Source of the DNA: Streptomyces meridianus | Lineage (GTDB): Bacteria; Actinomycetota; Actinomycetes; Streptomycetales; Streptomycetaceae | DNA: 64,000 bases | Direction: 5' to 3' | NCBI RefSeq assembly: GCF_023703325.1 | Contig: NZ_JAMQGM010000033.1 | Coordinates: 1-64,000 of the forward strand | Shown here: piece by piece, positions 1-13,661 of the stretch | Numbering within the stretch: position 1 is the stretch's first letter | Layout: each line of letters begins with the position of its first letter | Made by a program: the position numbers and the translations under genes | The notes under the pieces: model-generated | What the model was told of the DNA's origin: nothing | The model's database searches: none | What the model saw: only the letters and a program-made list of their open reading frames with translations

Positions 1-40
1 GGCCCTTCCCATGTGTGGAGGTGCCCGGAACCCGTTGGGC

Positions 41-2677
41 TCAGTGGTTGTGCGGCTCCGGGACGCGCAGGGCGAGGATGGCCATGTCGTCCGAGGCCGG
101 TTCCGCGGCGAACCGCTCCACGGCGCGCAGAATGCGGGCCGCCACCGCGCCGGCTGTCAGGCCCGTGCAGGTGGTCAGGACGTCCGCGAGGCCGTCGTCA
201 CCGAGCATTCGGGAACCTTCACGGCGCTCGGTGACACCGTCCGTCACGCACAGCAGCACATCGCCCGGGTCCAGGGTCACCGTCTGCTCGTACAGGTCGA
301 GGTCGTCCATCACTCCCAGCAGCGGCTGCGGTTCCGCGGCCGGCTCCACCGTCCCGTCCTGGCGCAGGCGCAGCGGCAGCGGGTGACCCGCGCACACGAC
401 CTTGAGCAGGGCGCTGCCGTCCCTCTGCGGCCACAACTCGCCGTACAGCAGCGTCAGGAACCTGCTGCGAGCCCCTTCGTCCAGGATCGCCGCGTTGAGC
501 CGCTCCAGCACAGCAGGGCCGCCGAAACCCTCCCGGGCGAGGAGACGCAGAGCATGCCGGGCGAGACCGGTCACGGCTGCCGCCTCCGGGCCGGTGCCGC
601 AGACATCGCCGATGGCGAAGCCGTAGGCGCCGTCACGGATGGGGAAGAGATCGTAGAAGTCGCCGCCGACCTCGTTGCCCTCGCCGGCGGCCCGGTAGAT
701 GACCTCGACCTCGACTCCCGGCACCTCGGGTAGTTCGGGCGGCAGCAGGCTGCGCTGCAGGGACTGACTGATGGCGGTGCGTTCCGAGTACAGCCGCGAG
801 TTGTCCAGGGCCAGCGCCGCCCGCCTGGACAAGTCCTCGGCCAGTTCCAGGATTTCCTGTCGGAAGTGCTCGTCCGAGGGCTTCCCCAGCGTGAGCATGC
901 CGATGACGCGGTTCCGGGCGACCAGGGGCAGGACGACGGTCTCGCCGCCCACTGCCGCGGCGGTGGCCAGCGAAGGCCCCGGCCCGTGTGCCAGCTGGGA
1001 CGGATCGGCGAGCACGACGTCCCGCAGCGACGAACGCAGTGCCGAGGCGTGGGCAGCTTCGGTGGGGGCGGTCCACACACGTGCACCCGGAGTGGGCACC
1101 GGATCCGGCGGAGGGACCTTGCCCAGCAGATTCTTGAGGCCGTCGATCCGATCCTCGTCCTCGTGCAGGACGTAGGACAGTTCGGGCTCCGATGTCTGGT
1201 CGGCGACGGTGTAGACCGCGCACCACGCTGCGAGCGTGGGGACGGTCATCTGCGCCATCAGCGCCAGCGTCTGATCGCGGTCGAGCGTCCCGGCCAGCAG
1301 ATCCGACGCCTCGACCAGGAAGGACAGGGAGCCGCGGCGCAGCCGTTCCAGTTCGGTGAGCCGGGCGCGCTCCACGGCGAGCGCGATGCGGTCGGCGGCG
1401 AACTGAAGGCGCAGGGCTTCTTCGTTGCTGTAGCGACCAGCGCTCTCGGCGGCCACCCCGAGTGAGCCGGTGAGACGGCCCTCGACCTTGAGGGGCACGG
1501 TCACCACGGACCGCATTCCCGTGCCCGAGAGCAGTGGCACGGCGCCGGGCACCACGGTCAGGTCCTCGTGCACAGCCGGCATGCGGGCCGAGCCGTAACG
1601 TCCGGTTCCGGCTTCGACCGGAACACGGGCGAACCGCTGGCGGGCCGACGGCAGGCCGGTCGAGGCGCGTACCTCGAGTTCGGTCTCGTCGTCGGTGGCC
1701 AGGAGCAGGTAGGCGGCATCGGCGTCGAGCATGTCCCGTGCCCGCTCCACGGTCCGCTGGAGGAGCCCGTCCAGGTCGTCGGGGGCGGGCGAGCCGATGA
1801 AGACCTCGAACGGATCCGTGGCGGGTACGCGGTTCTCGTGCGAGGGGCCCGAGTCGCCGGAGGAGGACCGCATGGACGCCTGCAGGACCGCGCGGTCGTG
1901 GGCGAGCACCAGCAGACAGACCGTCGAGGGTGCGCCCGCGGAGTCCCGGACCCGCAGATGAGAGGCGTACACCGGTACCACCCGGTTGTCCGCCGCGCGG
2001 ATCCCGTACGACCCCTCCCAGCGGGACAGGTGCAGTGCCTCCGAGAGGCCCGTTCCCGTGCCCGGGGTGTGCGGCCAGGCCGCGAGGTCGTTGAACGGCT
2101 TGCCGAGGACCTGGTCCGCGGCGTGGCCGAAGAGGGACTCGGCGTCCTCGTTCCAGGAACCGATCCCGCCGTCCTGGTCGATCTGGATCACGGCGACCCG
2201 GACCCGGGTGTCGGCGACCGGCAGCGCGTCGGTGGGCAGTGCCGGGCCGGCGGACCGGGTGCCCGCGGGACGCTCCGGATGGTCGAGCCGGAACCAGACC
2301 TGTTTGCGGGTGGTGGAGTACTCGACCCCCCAGGCCGACGCGAGGGCCCCGCACAGCAGCAGTCCGCGACCGCCCTCCCGGTCGGGGTGGGCGATCCGGC
2401 TGCCGTTCTGCAACGGAAGTTCGCGCTCCGGGTAGCGGTCCGCCACCTCGACGCGAATCCCGGCGTCCGTCCTCAGGCAGAGGACGTCCGCGGCGGTTCC
2501 CGCGTGCACGACGGCATTGGTGACCAGTTCACTCGTCAGCACGACGGCGTCGTCGACGATGTCGGAGAACCCCCAGCCCTGGAGTGTGTCGCGAACGAAT
2601 GCGCGTGCTGTGGCAACCGAACGTCCGACCGGCTCGAAGGTGGCCGTAGCCCGCGCCGTGATCACTGGTCTCCTCAT
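41..2677 (-). CDS. osaC: Multidomain anti-sigma-kinase/PP2C phosphatase, OsaC-type sigma-B regulator
   Basis: An 878-aa cytoplasmic signalling protein. Domains in order: RsbW-like HATPase (about residues 1-140, with the DREGGRG ATP-lid motif), PAS (about 165-270), two GAF modules (about 300-600) and a C-terminal SpoIIE/RsbU-type PP2C phosphatase (about 660-875) carrying GGDFYD, GDVCGTG and SDDMA metal-site motifs. Such proteins switch sigma factors by phosphorylating and dephosphorylating anti-anti-sigma factors or by binding the sigma factor. The start is the ATG that opens MRRPVITAR, with a G-rich GGGGGGAG tract upstream; the frame stays open 63 codons further, but that stretch has no domain and a poor start. 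It lies divergent from osaA-osaB, the arrangement described in S. coelicolor, where OsaC modulates SigB after osmotic stress. The name rests on that context and the domain set. Confidence 0.78.
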   Translation of the reverse strand: MRRPVITARATATFEPVGRSVATARAFVRDTLQGWGFSDIVDDAVVLTSELVTNAVVHAGTAADVLCLRTDAGIRVEVADRYPERELPLQNGSRIAHPDREGGRGLLLCGALASAWGVEYSTTRKQVWFRLDHPERPAGTRSAGPALPTDALPVADTRVRVAVIQIDQDGGIGSWNEDAESLFGHAADQVLGKPFNDLAAWPHTPGTGTGLSEALHLSRWEGSYGIRAADNRVVPVYASHLRVRDSAGAPSTVCLLVLAHDRAVLQASMRSSSGDSGPSHENRVPATDPFEVFIGSPAPDDLDGLLQRTVERARDMLDADAAYLLLATDDETELEVRASTGLPSARQRFARVPVEAGTGRYGSARMPAVHEDLTVVPGAVPLLSGTGMRSVVTVPLKVEGRLTGSLGVAAESAGRYSNEEALRLQFAADRIALAVERARLTELERLRRGSLSFLVEASDLLAGTLDRDQTLALMAQMTVPTLAAWCAVYTVADQTSEPELSYVLHEDEDRIDGLKNLLGKVPPPDPVPTPGARVWTAPTEAAHASALRSSLRDVVLADPSQLAHGPGPSLATAAAVGGETVVLPLVARNRVIGMLTLGKPSDEHFRQEILELAEDLSRRAALALDNSRLYSERTAISQSLQRSLLPPELPEVPGVEVEVIYRAAGEGNEVGGDFYDLFPIRDGAYGFAIGDVCGTGPEAAAVTGLARHALRLLAREGFGGPAVLERLNAAILDEGARSRFLTLLYGELWPQRDGSALLKVVCAGHPLPLRLRQDGTVEPAAEPQPLLGVMDDLDLYEQTVTLDPGDVLLCVTDGVTERREGSRMLGDDGLADVLTTCTGLTAGAVAARILRAVERFAAEPASDDMAILALRVPEPHNH

Positions 2678-3134
2678 CAACGTCTTTCCACTCCCCCCGG
2701 TTCTCTGCCCCGAACCGAGGGGCCGCCACACTCGCCGATTTGCAGGGGGCGTGCGCCGAACCGGATGCCAGGTTAGACCGTACGGAACACACGGAACGGG
2801 CCGAGCCCGGGGGAAGAGGAAAGGCGGCTTTCGGGGGACGGGCCATGGGGACAGGTTGACAGCCACCCACGGCGTAATGGGATCTTCGAGGATGGCAGGT
2901 GCGACATCATGCCCCGGTCAGGCTGATCGACTCTGCCCCAGGCACAGCCTTCTCGTTCCCGCCGGGTACGGAAAGGCAGCGGAAGGCTACGACGCGTAGT
3001 ACCCGGGTCGCAGCCGAACACCGCAAAATCCCCCTTGCGTGAGTGCTGGACGGGGTCGCGAGAATCAGTGGAACACTGGGAGTGCTTCGAGAGCAGGCCC
3101 GGGTAGAACGGTCGACCCATGCGGGAGGGACACG
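2678..3134. promoter_or_regulatory. Divergent osaC/osaA promoter region with paired GGGTAC elements
   Basis: A 457-bp gene-free gap. On the plus strand GCCT-N13-GGGTAC (2947-2969) points to osaA; on the minus strand GTGT-N13-GGGTAC (3021 down to 2999) points to osaC. Both resemble the Streptomyces SigB-type promoter (GNNT-N14-16-GGGTAC/T) but are one base short in the spacer. A small CTACG-N3-CGTAG palindrome lies between them (2987-2999). The hexamers are read directly; the sigma factor assignment is inference. Confidence 0.4.
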
Positions 3135-8645
<5,511 letters not shown>

Positions 8646-8931
8646 GCCGGGTTCGTGGGGTGCCAGGGTCAAGAGACCGGAAAATGTCGGAGGAGTGCGT
8701 TCTGGCAGGTGTGATGACGGCGCGGCAGGGGAACCAGCACGGCTCCCGTCACGCTTTTGGTATGTGCACAGTGACATCACCGTGACAGGGTGTGGCGAAC
8801 GACGGGGTGCGGCTACCATGACCGGCACAAGTACGGACGGCGTTACGGAGTCGTCCCCGGGGGTGGCGCCCGGTGCTTCCCCTGGCTCTTCGGGCCGGGG
8901 AGACCCCAAGGCGGGACGAGGAGGACGGGGC

Positions 8932-9609
8932 ATGGTGCAGAAGGCCAAGATCCTCCTGGTCGATGACCGGCCGGAGAATCTGCTGGCGCTGGAGGCGATC
9001 CTCTCTGCGCTCGATCAGACGTTGGTGCGGGCATCGTCAGGGGAGGAAGCGCTCAAGGCGCTGCTGACGGACGACTTCGCGGTGATCCTTCTGGATGTCC
9101 AGATGCCGGGTATGGACGGGTTCGAGACGGCCGCGCACATCAAGCGGCGCGAGCGGACGCGGGACATCCCGATCATCTTCCTCACCGCCATCAACCACGG
9201 GCCGCACCACACGTTCCGGGGTTACGCGGCGGGGGCGGTCGACTACATCTCCAAGCCCTTCGACCCGTGGGTGCTGCGGGCCAAGGTGTCGGTCTTCGTC
9301 GAGCTGTACATGAAGAACTGCCAGCTCCGCGAACAGGCGGCGCTGCTGCGGCTCCAGTTGGAGAACGGGCGTCCGACGCCGGAGGACAGCGCGGAGCCTG
9401 CCGGTCTGCTCGCGGAGCTGTCGGCGCGGCTGGCGGCGGTCGAGGAGCAGGCGGAGGCGTTGTCCAAGCAGCTCGACGAGTCCCCGGACGCAGCCGCCGT
9501 CGCGACGGCGGCCCACCTGGAGCGCAAACTGACCGGCCTGCGACGGGCGCTCGATGCGCTGGAGCCGGGTGCCGGGAACGGCGCCCCGGTGGTTCCGTCC
9601 CAGAGCTGA
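8932..9609 (+). CDS. osaB: Response regulator with C-terminal coiled coil (OsaB-type)
   Basis: A 225-aa protein: an N-terminal CheY-like receiver (residues 4-125; acidic Asp11/Asp12, phospho-acceptor Asp55 in LLDVQMPGMDG, Lys in YISKPFDP) followed by a Leu/Ala/Glu-rich coiled coil (about 135-215) instead of a DNA-binding domain. It therefore probably acts by protein-protein contact. The start is the ATG at 8932, preceded by GAGGAGGA at 8918-8925; an upstream in-frame ATG at 8818 and a longer open frame overlapping osaA have no comparable ribosome site. Its gene follows osaA by 286 bp, so a private promoter is possible. In S. coelicolor OsaB is required for aerial growth at high osmolarity; here the assignment follows the domain match and location. 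Confidence 0.82.
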   Translation: MVQKAKILLVDDRPENLLALEAILSALDQTLVRASSGEEALKALLTDDFAVILLDVQMPGMDGFETAAHIKRRERTRDIPIIFLTAINHGPHHTFRGYAAGAVDYISKPFDPWVLRAKVSVFVELYMKNCQLREQAALLRLQLENGRPTPEDSAEPAGLLAELSARLAAVEEQAEALSKQLDESPDAAAVATAAHLERKLTGLRRALDALEPGAGNGAPVVPSQS

Positions 9610-9633
9610 GGCGCCGTCAAGGCCTGTTTCCGT

Positions 9634-9645
9634 AAGTTGACCGGG
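9634..9645 (+). promoter_or_regulatory. Shared 12-mer upstream of ftsK
   Basis: AAGTTGACCGGG occurs here and again at 12484-12495, ahead of the next gene. It contains a TTGACC hexamer that resembles a -35 element, but no -10 is correctly spaced. Function unknown. Confidence 0.3.
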
Positions 9646-9718
9646 CGTCAGCGTCCAGCGAACGGCGACACGAACGGGTTAACTCAAGGGCACACGTGTC
9701 CCGTAGGGCCCACAGCGG

Positions 9719-9724
9719 TAATCT
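9719..9724 (+). promoter_or_regulatory. Probable -10 element of ftsK (TAATCT)
   Basis: TAATCT lies 7 nt before the ATG at 9732, predicting a leaderless transcript; it supports this start over the in-frame GTG at 9696. Confidence 0.55.
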
Positions 9725-9731
9725 CGCATCC

Positions 9732-12446
9732 ATGGCCTCACGTACGTCCGGCAAGGCTTCTCCCAGCGTTTCGGGCACCTCGAAATCACGCGCCGGCCGT
9801 ACCGCGGGCGCGGTGAAGAAGACGCCTGCCAAGCGGACGCCGGCCAAGAAGCCTGCCGCGGTCCGGAAGACCCCCGTGCGCAAGCCGGCCGTCAAACCGG
9901 CGCCGTCCCCGACCGGGGGCGTCTACCGGCTCGTGCGCGCAGCCTGGCTGGGGGTCGCCCACGCCATCGGGGCGGTCCTGCGCGGCGTCGGCCGCGGGGC
10001 GCGCGGACTCGACCCGGCGCACCGCAAGGACGGGCTCGCCCTTTCCCTGCTGGGGCTGGCGCTGGTCGTCGCTGCCGGCACCTGGTCGAAGCCGGCCGGT
10101 CCGGTCGGCGGGCTGGTGGAGATTCTGGTGACCGGCGCCTTCGGCCGGCTCGATCTGCTCGTCCCGATTCTGATCGGGGCGATGGCCGTACGGCTCATCC
10201 GGCACCCGGAGCGGCCGGAGGCGAACGGACGGATCGTCATCGGCCTGTCGGCGCTGGTGATCGGGGTGCTCGGACAGGTCCACATGGCCTGTGGCGCCCC
10301 CGGCCGAGGTGAGGGGACCGCCGCCATCCGTGACGCGGGAGGCCTGATCGGGTGGGCCGCCTCCCGACCGCTGATCTTCACGATGGGCGAGGTGCTCGCC
10401 GTCCCGCTGCTGGTGCTCGTCACGGTCTTCGGGCTCCTGGTGGTCACGGCCACGCCGGTCAACGCCGTCCCGCAGCGGCTGCGGCTGCTCGGTGTCCGGC
10501 TCGGGGTCGTCGACGAAGTCCGGCCGGGTCGGGGGGCAGCGGACAGCGCGTACGAGGCCGACGGGCAGGAGCCGGTCTCCCGTTCGCGGCGTGGCTCCGC
10601 GGGGGTTGCCGCCGTGTCCGGCCCCGACCGCGTCGAGGAGGAGGCGCTGCGCAGGCGACGCCGCCCCCGGCGTGCCGCCTCCGGCGCCGTGGAGGACGGC
10701 CCGATGGACGCGGTCGACGTCGCGGCGGCCGCCGCTGCGGCACTGGACGGCGCGGTGCTCCACGGCGTCCAGCCCTCCCCACTCGTGGCGGATCTGAGCC
10801 ACAGCGTCTCGGGCGAACGGTCGGCGGGAGTTCCCGGCGCCCGGGGAGCCGGTGATGCGGGGCGGGAGCCGGAGGCCACCGCGGTCGTCCCCGACCTGAC
10901 CCGATCCGCCGAACCCCTGCCCGAACCGGCCGCCCTGCCGCCCCGTGCCGAGCAGTTGCAGCTGGCCGGGGACATCACGTACGCGCTCCCGTCGCTGAAC
11001 CTGTTGCAGCGGGGCGGGCCGGGCAAGACCCGCAGTGCCGCCAATGACGCCGTCGTGGCCTCGTTGACCAATGTCTTCTCCGAGTTCAAGGTCGATGCGG
11101 CTGTCACCGGCTTCACCCGGGGCCCCACGGTCACGCGGTACGAGGTGGAGCTCGGGCCGGCGGTCAAGGTCGAGCGCATCACCGCGCTCACCAAGAACAT
11201 CGCCTACGCGGTCGCCAGCCCCGACGTACGGATCATCAGCCCAATTCCGGGCAAGTCGGCGGTGGGCATCGAAATCCCCAACACCGACCGGGAGATGGTC
11301 AATCTCGGCGACGTGCTGCGGCTAGCCGCGGCCGCCGAGGACGAGCACCCGATGCTCGTGGCCCTGGGCAAGGACGTGGAGGGCGGCTTCGTCATGGCCA
11401 ACCTCGCGAAGATGCCGCACCTGCTCGTTGCCGGCGCCACCGGATCGGGCAAGTCCTCCTGCATCAACTGCCTGATCACCTCGGTGATGGTGCGGGCGAC
11501 CCCGGAGGACGTGCGGATGGTCCTGATCGACCCCAAGCGGGTCGAGCTGACCTCCTACGAGGGCGTCCCGCATCTGATCACACCGATCATCACCAATCCG
11601 AAACGCGCGGCCGAGGCGCTGCAGTGGGTGGTGCGGGAGATGGATCTGCGCTACGACGACCTCGCCGCCTACGGGTTCCGGCACATCGACGACTTCAACG
11701 CCGCGGTGCGCAGCGGCAGGGTGTCCGCCCTGCCCGGGAGCGAGCGGGAGTTGCAGCCGTATCCCTACCTGCTGGTGATCGTCGACGAGCTGGCCGATCT
11801 GATGATGGTGGCGCCGCGTGACGTCGAGGATGCCATCGTCCGCATCACCCAGCTCGCCCGGGCCGCCGGTATCCACCTGGTGCTCGCCACCCAGCGGCCC
11901 AGCGTCGACGTCGTCACCGGCCTGATCAAGGCGAACGTGCCCTCGCGGCTCGCGTTCGCCACCTCGTCGCTGGCGGACAGCCGCGTGATCCTCGACCAGC
12001 CGGGGGCGGACAAGCTGATCGGCAAGGGCGACGCCCTCTTCCTGCCGATGGGGGCCGGGAAGCCGACCCGTCTGCAGGGCGCCTTCGTGACCGAGACGGA
12101 GATCGAGTCGGTCGTCAGCCATTGCAAGGCGCAGATGGCCCCGGTGTTCCGGGACGACGTCACGGTGGGGAGCGGGAAGAAGAAGGAGATCGACGAGGAC
12201 ATCGGCGACGATCTGGATCTCCTCTGCCAGGCTGCCGAACTCGTCGTCACGACGCAGTTCGGATCGACATCGATGCTGCAGCGGAAACTGCGTGTGGGCT
12301 TCGCCAAGGCGGGAAGACTTATGGACCTGATGGAATCGCGCGACATCGTCGGTCCGAGCGAGGGTTCGAAGGCGCGCGACGTCCTGGTCAAGCCCGACGA
12401 GCTGGACGGGGTCCTCGGCGTGATCCGCGGGGAGACTCACTCGTAA
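9732..12446 (+). CDS. ftsK: DNA translocase FtsK/SpoIIIE
   Basis: A 904-aa membrane-anchored motor that pumps chromosomal DNA through closing septa, important in sporulation septation of Streptomyces. The sequence shows a lysine/proline-rich N-terminus with repeated PAKK/RKTP motifs, four hydrophobic segments between about residues 95 and 250, a low-complexity linker, a RecA-like motor with Walker A GATGSGKSS (about 567-576) and Walker B-like LLVIVDELADLMM, and a C-terminal winged-helix gamma domain (about 835-890) of the kind that reads polar KOPS/SRS-like sequences. The start was chosen because a -10 hexamer lies 7 nt upstream and there is no ribosome-binding site, as in leaderless mRNAs. 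Length and domain order are normal for streptomycete FtsK. Confidence 0.95.
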   Translation: MASRTSGKASPSVSGTSKSRAGRTAGAVKKTPAKRTPAKKPAAVRKTPVRKPAVKPAPSPTGGVYRLVRAAWLGVAHAIGAVLRGVGRGARGLDPAHRKDGLALSLLGLALVVAAGTWSKPAGPVGGLVEILVTGAFGRLDLLVPILIGAMAVRLIRHPERPEANGRIVIGLSALVIGVLGQVHMACGAPGRGEGTAAIRDAGGLIGWAASRPLIFTMGEVLAVPLLVLVTVFGLLVVTATPVNAVPQRLRLLGVRLGVVDEVRPGRGAADSAYEADGQEPVSRSRRGSAGVAAVSGPDRVEEEALRRRRRPRRAASGAVEDGPMDAVDVAAAAAAALDGAVLHGVQPSPLVADLSHSVSGERSAGVPGARGAGDAGREPEATAVVPDLTRSAEPLPEPAALPPRAEQLQLAGDITYALPSLNLLQRGGPGKTRSAANDAVVASLTNVFSEFKVDAAVTGFTRGPTVTRYEVELGPAVKVERITALTKNIAYAVASPDVRIISPIPGKSAVGIEIPNTDREMVNLGDVLRLAAAAEDEHPMLVALGKDVEGGFVMANLAKMPHLLVAGATGSGKSSCINCLITSVMVRATPEDVRMVLIDPKRVELTSYEGVPHLITPIITNPKRAAEALQWVVREMDLRYDDLAAYGFRHIDDFNAAVRSGRVSALPGSERELQPYPYLLVIVDELADLMMVAPRDVEDAIVRITQLARAAGIHLVLATQRPSVDVVTGLIKANVPSRLAFATSSLADSRVILDQPGADKLIGKGDALFLPMGAGKPTRLQGAFVTETEIESVVSHCKAQMAPVFRDDVTVGSGKKKEIDEDIGDDLDLLCQAAELVVTTQFGSTSMLQRKLRVGFAKAGRLMDLMESRDIVGPSEGSKARDVLVKPDELDGVLGVIRGETHS

Positions 12447-12483
12447 GAGGGAGGCGGGCAACCGTTTCCTCTGGCCGTGCGTC

Positions 12484-12495
12484 AAGTTGACCGGG
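12484..12495 (+). promoter_or_regulatory. Shared 12-mer upstream of the RodZ-like gene
   Basis: Second copy of AAGTTGACCGGG, 152 bp before the next start codon. The other copy is at 9634-9645 ahead of ftsK. Confidence 0.3.
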
Positions 12496-12564
12496 ATGAC
12501 GGAATGATGTGACGACTGTCGGCCGGAAGGAAATCCTGATGGCGTACAAACTCTGTCCTCCCGG

Positions 12565-12595
12565 TTGCCCCACCCTTTCGTACCACCCCTAGACT
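12565..12595 (+). promoter_or_regulatory. Candidate promoter of the RodZ-like gene
   Basis: TTGCCC (12565-12570), 19-nt spacer, TAGACT (12590-12595). Transcription would start near 12602, giving a leader of about 35 nt before the GTG at 12636. Confidence 0.45.
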
Positions 12596-12635
12596 GAGCA
12601 TCCAGCAGGTGGCTACACGCTCGAAAGGCACCCCC

Positions 12636-13439
12636 GTGTCCATCGGCAACTCCCCCGAAGACGACCGTCCTTCCATCGGTCAAGCCCTCCAGCATGCCCG
12701 CGTCGCCGCCGGTCTCACCGTCGACGAGGTCAGTGGCACCACGCGGGTGCGCATCCCCATCGTCCAGGCGATCGAGCAGGACGATTTCAGCCGCTGCGGT
12801 GGTGACGTGTACGCGCGGGGCCACATCCGCACCATCGCCCGCGTGGTCGGTCTCGACCCCGCACCGCTCGTCGCGCAGTTCGACGCCGAGCACGGCGGAC
12901 GGCCGGAGCCGACGGCTGCCGCGCCGCTGTTCGAAGCGGAACGCATCAAGCCGGAGCCGCGCAGACCGAACTGGACGGCCGCCATGGTGGCCGCCATCGT
13001 CGCGGTCGTCGGTTTCGTCGGTTTCACCGCGTTCGGCGGCAACAACGGCAAGGACGGGGAAGGTACGCAGTCGGCCGGCGACCTGCCCGCGCAGCAGCCC
13101 ACCCCCGGCCCCACCCGGACCAAGTCCTCCGAGCCCGCGCCGGAGACGTCCGAGAGCGCCATCGCAGCCGTGCCGGCCGACAAGGTCACGGTGAAGGTGA
13201 CGGCCGAGGACGCGCCCAGCTGGATCTCGGCGAAGGACCACAACGGCCGTCTCCTGCACGAGGGCGTCCTCAAGAAGGGCGACTCCAAGACCTTCACCGA
13301 CAAGAAGCGCATCGACCTCGTGCTCGGCAACGCCGGCGCGGTGCAGCTCTTCGTCAACGGCAAGGAGATCAAGGAGCACGGAGAAGACGGCCAGGTGCAG
13401 CGGCTCAGCTACACCAAGGGTGACCCCGAGGCGGGCTGA
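12636..13439 (+). CDS. RodZ-like HTH membrane protein (DUF4115)
   Basis: A 267-aa protein with an N-terminal XRE-type helix-turn-helix (about residues 14-85), a basic linker, one transmembrane helix (about 115-135, rich in A/V/I/F), a Pro/Thr/Ser-rich spacer and a C-terminal extracytoplasmic domain with an ISAKDHNG-type beta motif typical of RodZ/DUF4115 proteins. RodZ family members link the morphogenetic cytoskeleton to the envelope; the exact role in Streptomyces is not fixed. The start is the GTG at 12636 with AAAGG 7 nt upstream; an in-frame GTG at 12609 is the alternative. It lies between ftsK and rimO, and a strong hairpin follows. Confidence 0.75.
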   Translation: MSIGNSPEDDRPSIGQALQHARVAAGLTVDEVSGTTRVRIPIVQAIEQDDFSRCGGDVYARGHIRTIARVVGLDPAPLVAQFDAEHGGRPEPTAAAPLFEAERIKPEPRRPNWTAAMVAAIVAVVGFVGFTAFGGNNGKDGEGTQSAGDLPAQQPTPGPTRTKSSEPAPETSESAIAAVPADKVTVKVTAEDAPSWISAKDHNGRLLHEGVLKKGDSKTFTDKKRIDLVLGNAGAVQLFVNGKEIKEHGEDGQVQRLSYTKGDPEAG

Positions 13440-13463
13440 CCGGCCCGCACCGTCCGGTCTGCC

Positions 13464-13518
13464 GGCGGACACCGAAGCTCTCCCCGCCCTGTGGGCGGGG
13501 AGAGCTTCGGTGTCCGCC
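13464..13518 (+). terminator. 26-bp perfect inverted repeat after the RodZ-like gene
   Basis: The left arm 13464-13489 and right arm 13493-13518 match perfectly around a 3-nt loop (TGT). There is no T-run, which is usual in Streptomyces. It separates the RodZ-like gene from rimO. Confidence 0.85.
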
Positions 13519-13648
13519 CCCGGTGCCACCCGCGTTCCGGGCCCGTGCCACCGCACGTCAGGCGGGCGCTCGGCCCGCTCCGGCGAAGACCTGTTGCCTT
13601 CCCCCGGGGCCGCGAACCCTGACAGCCGGACCCCCCGCCGTGACAAAG

Positions 13649-13654
13649 TAGGCT
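13649..13654 (+). promoter_or_regulatory. Probable -10 element of rimO (TAGGCT)
   Basis: TAGGCT ends 7 nt before the rimO ATG; with no clear ribosome-binding site this suggests a leaderless mRNA. Confidence 0.5.
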
Positions 13655-13661
13655 TGTCCCC

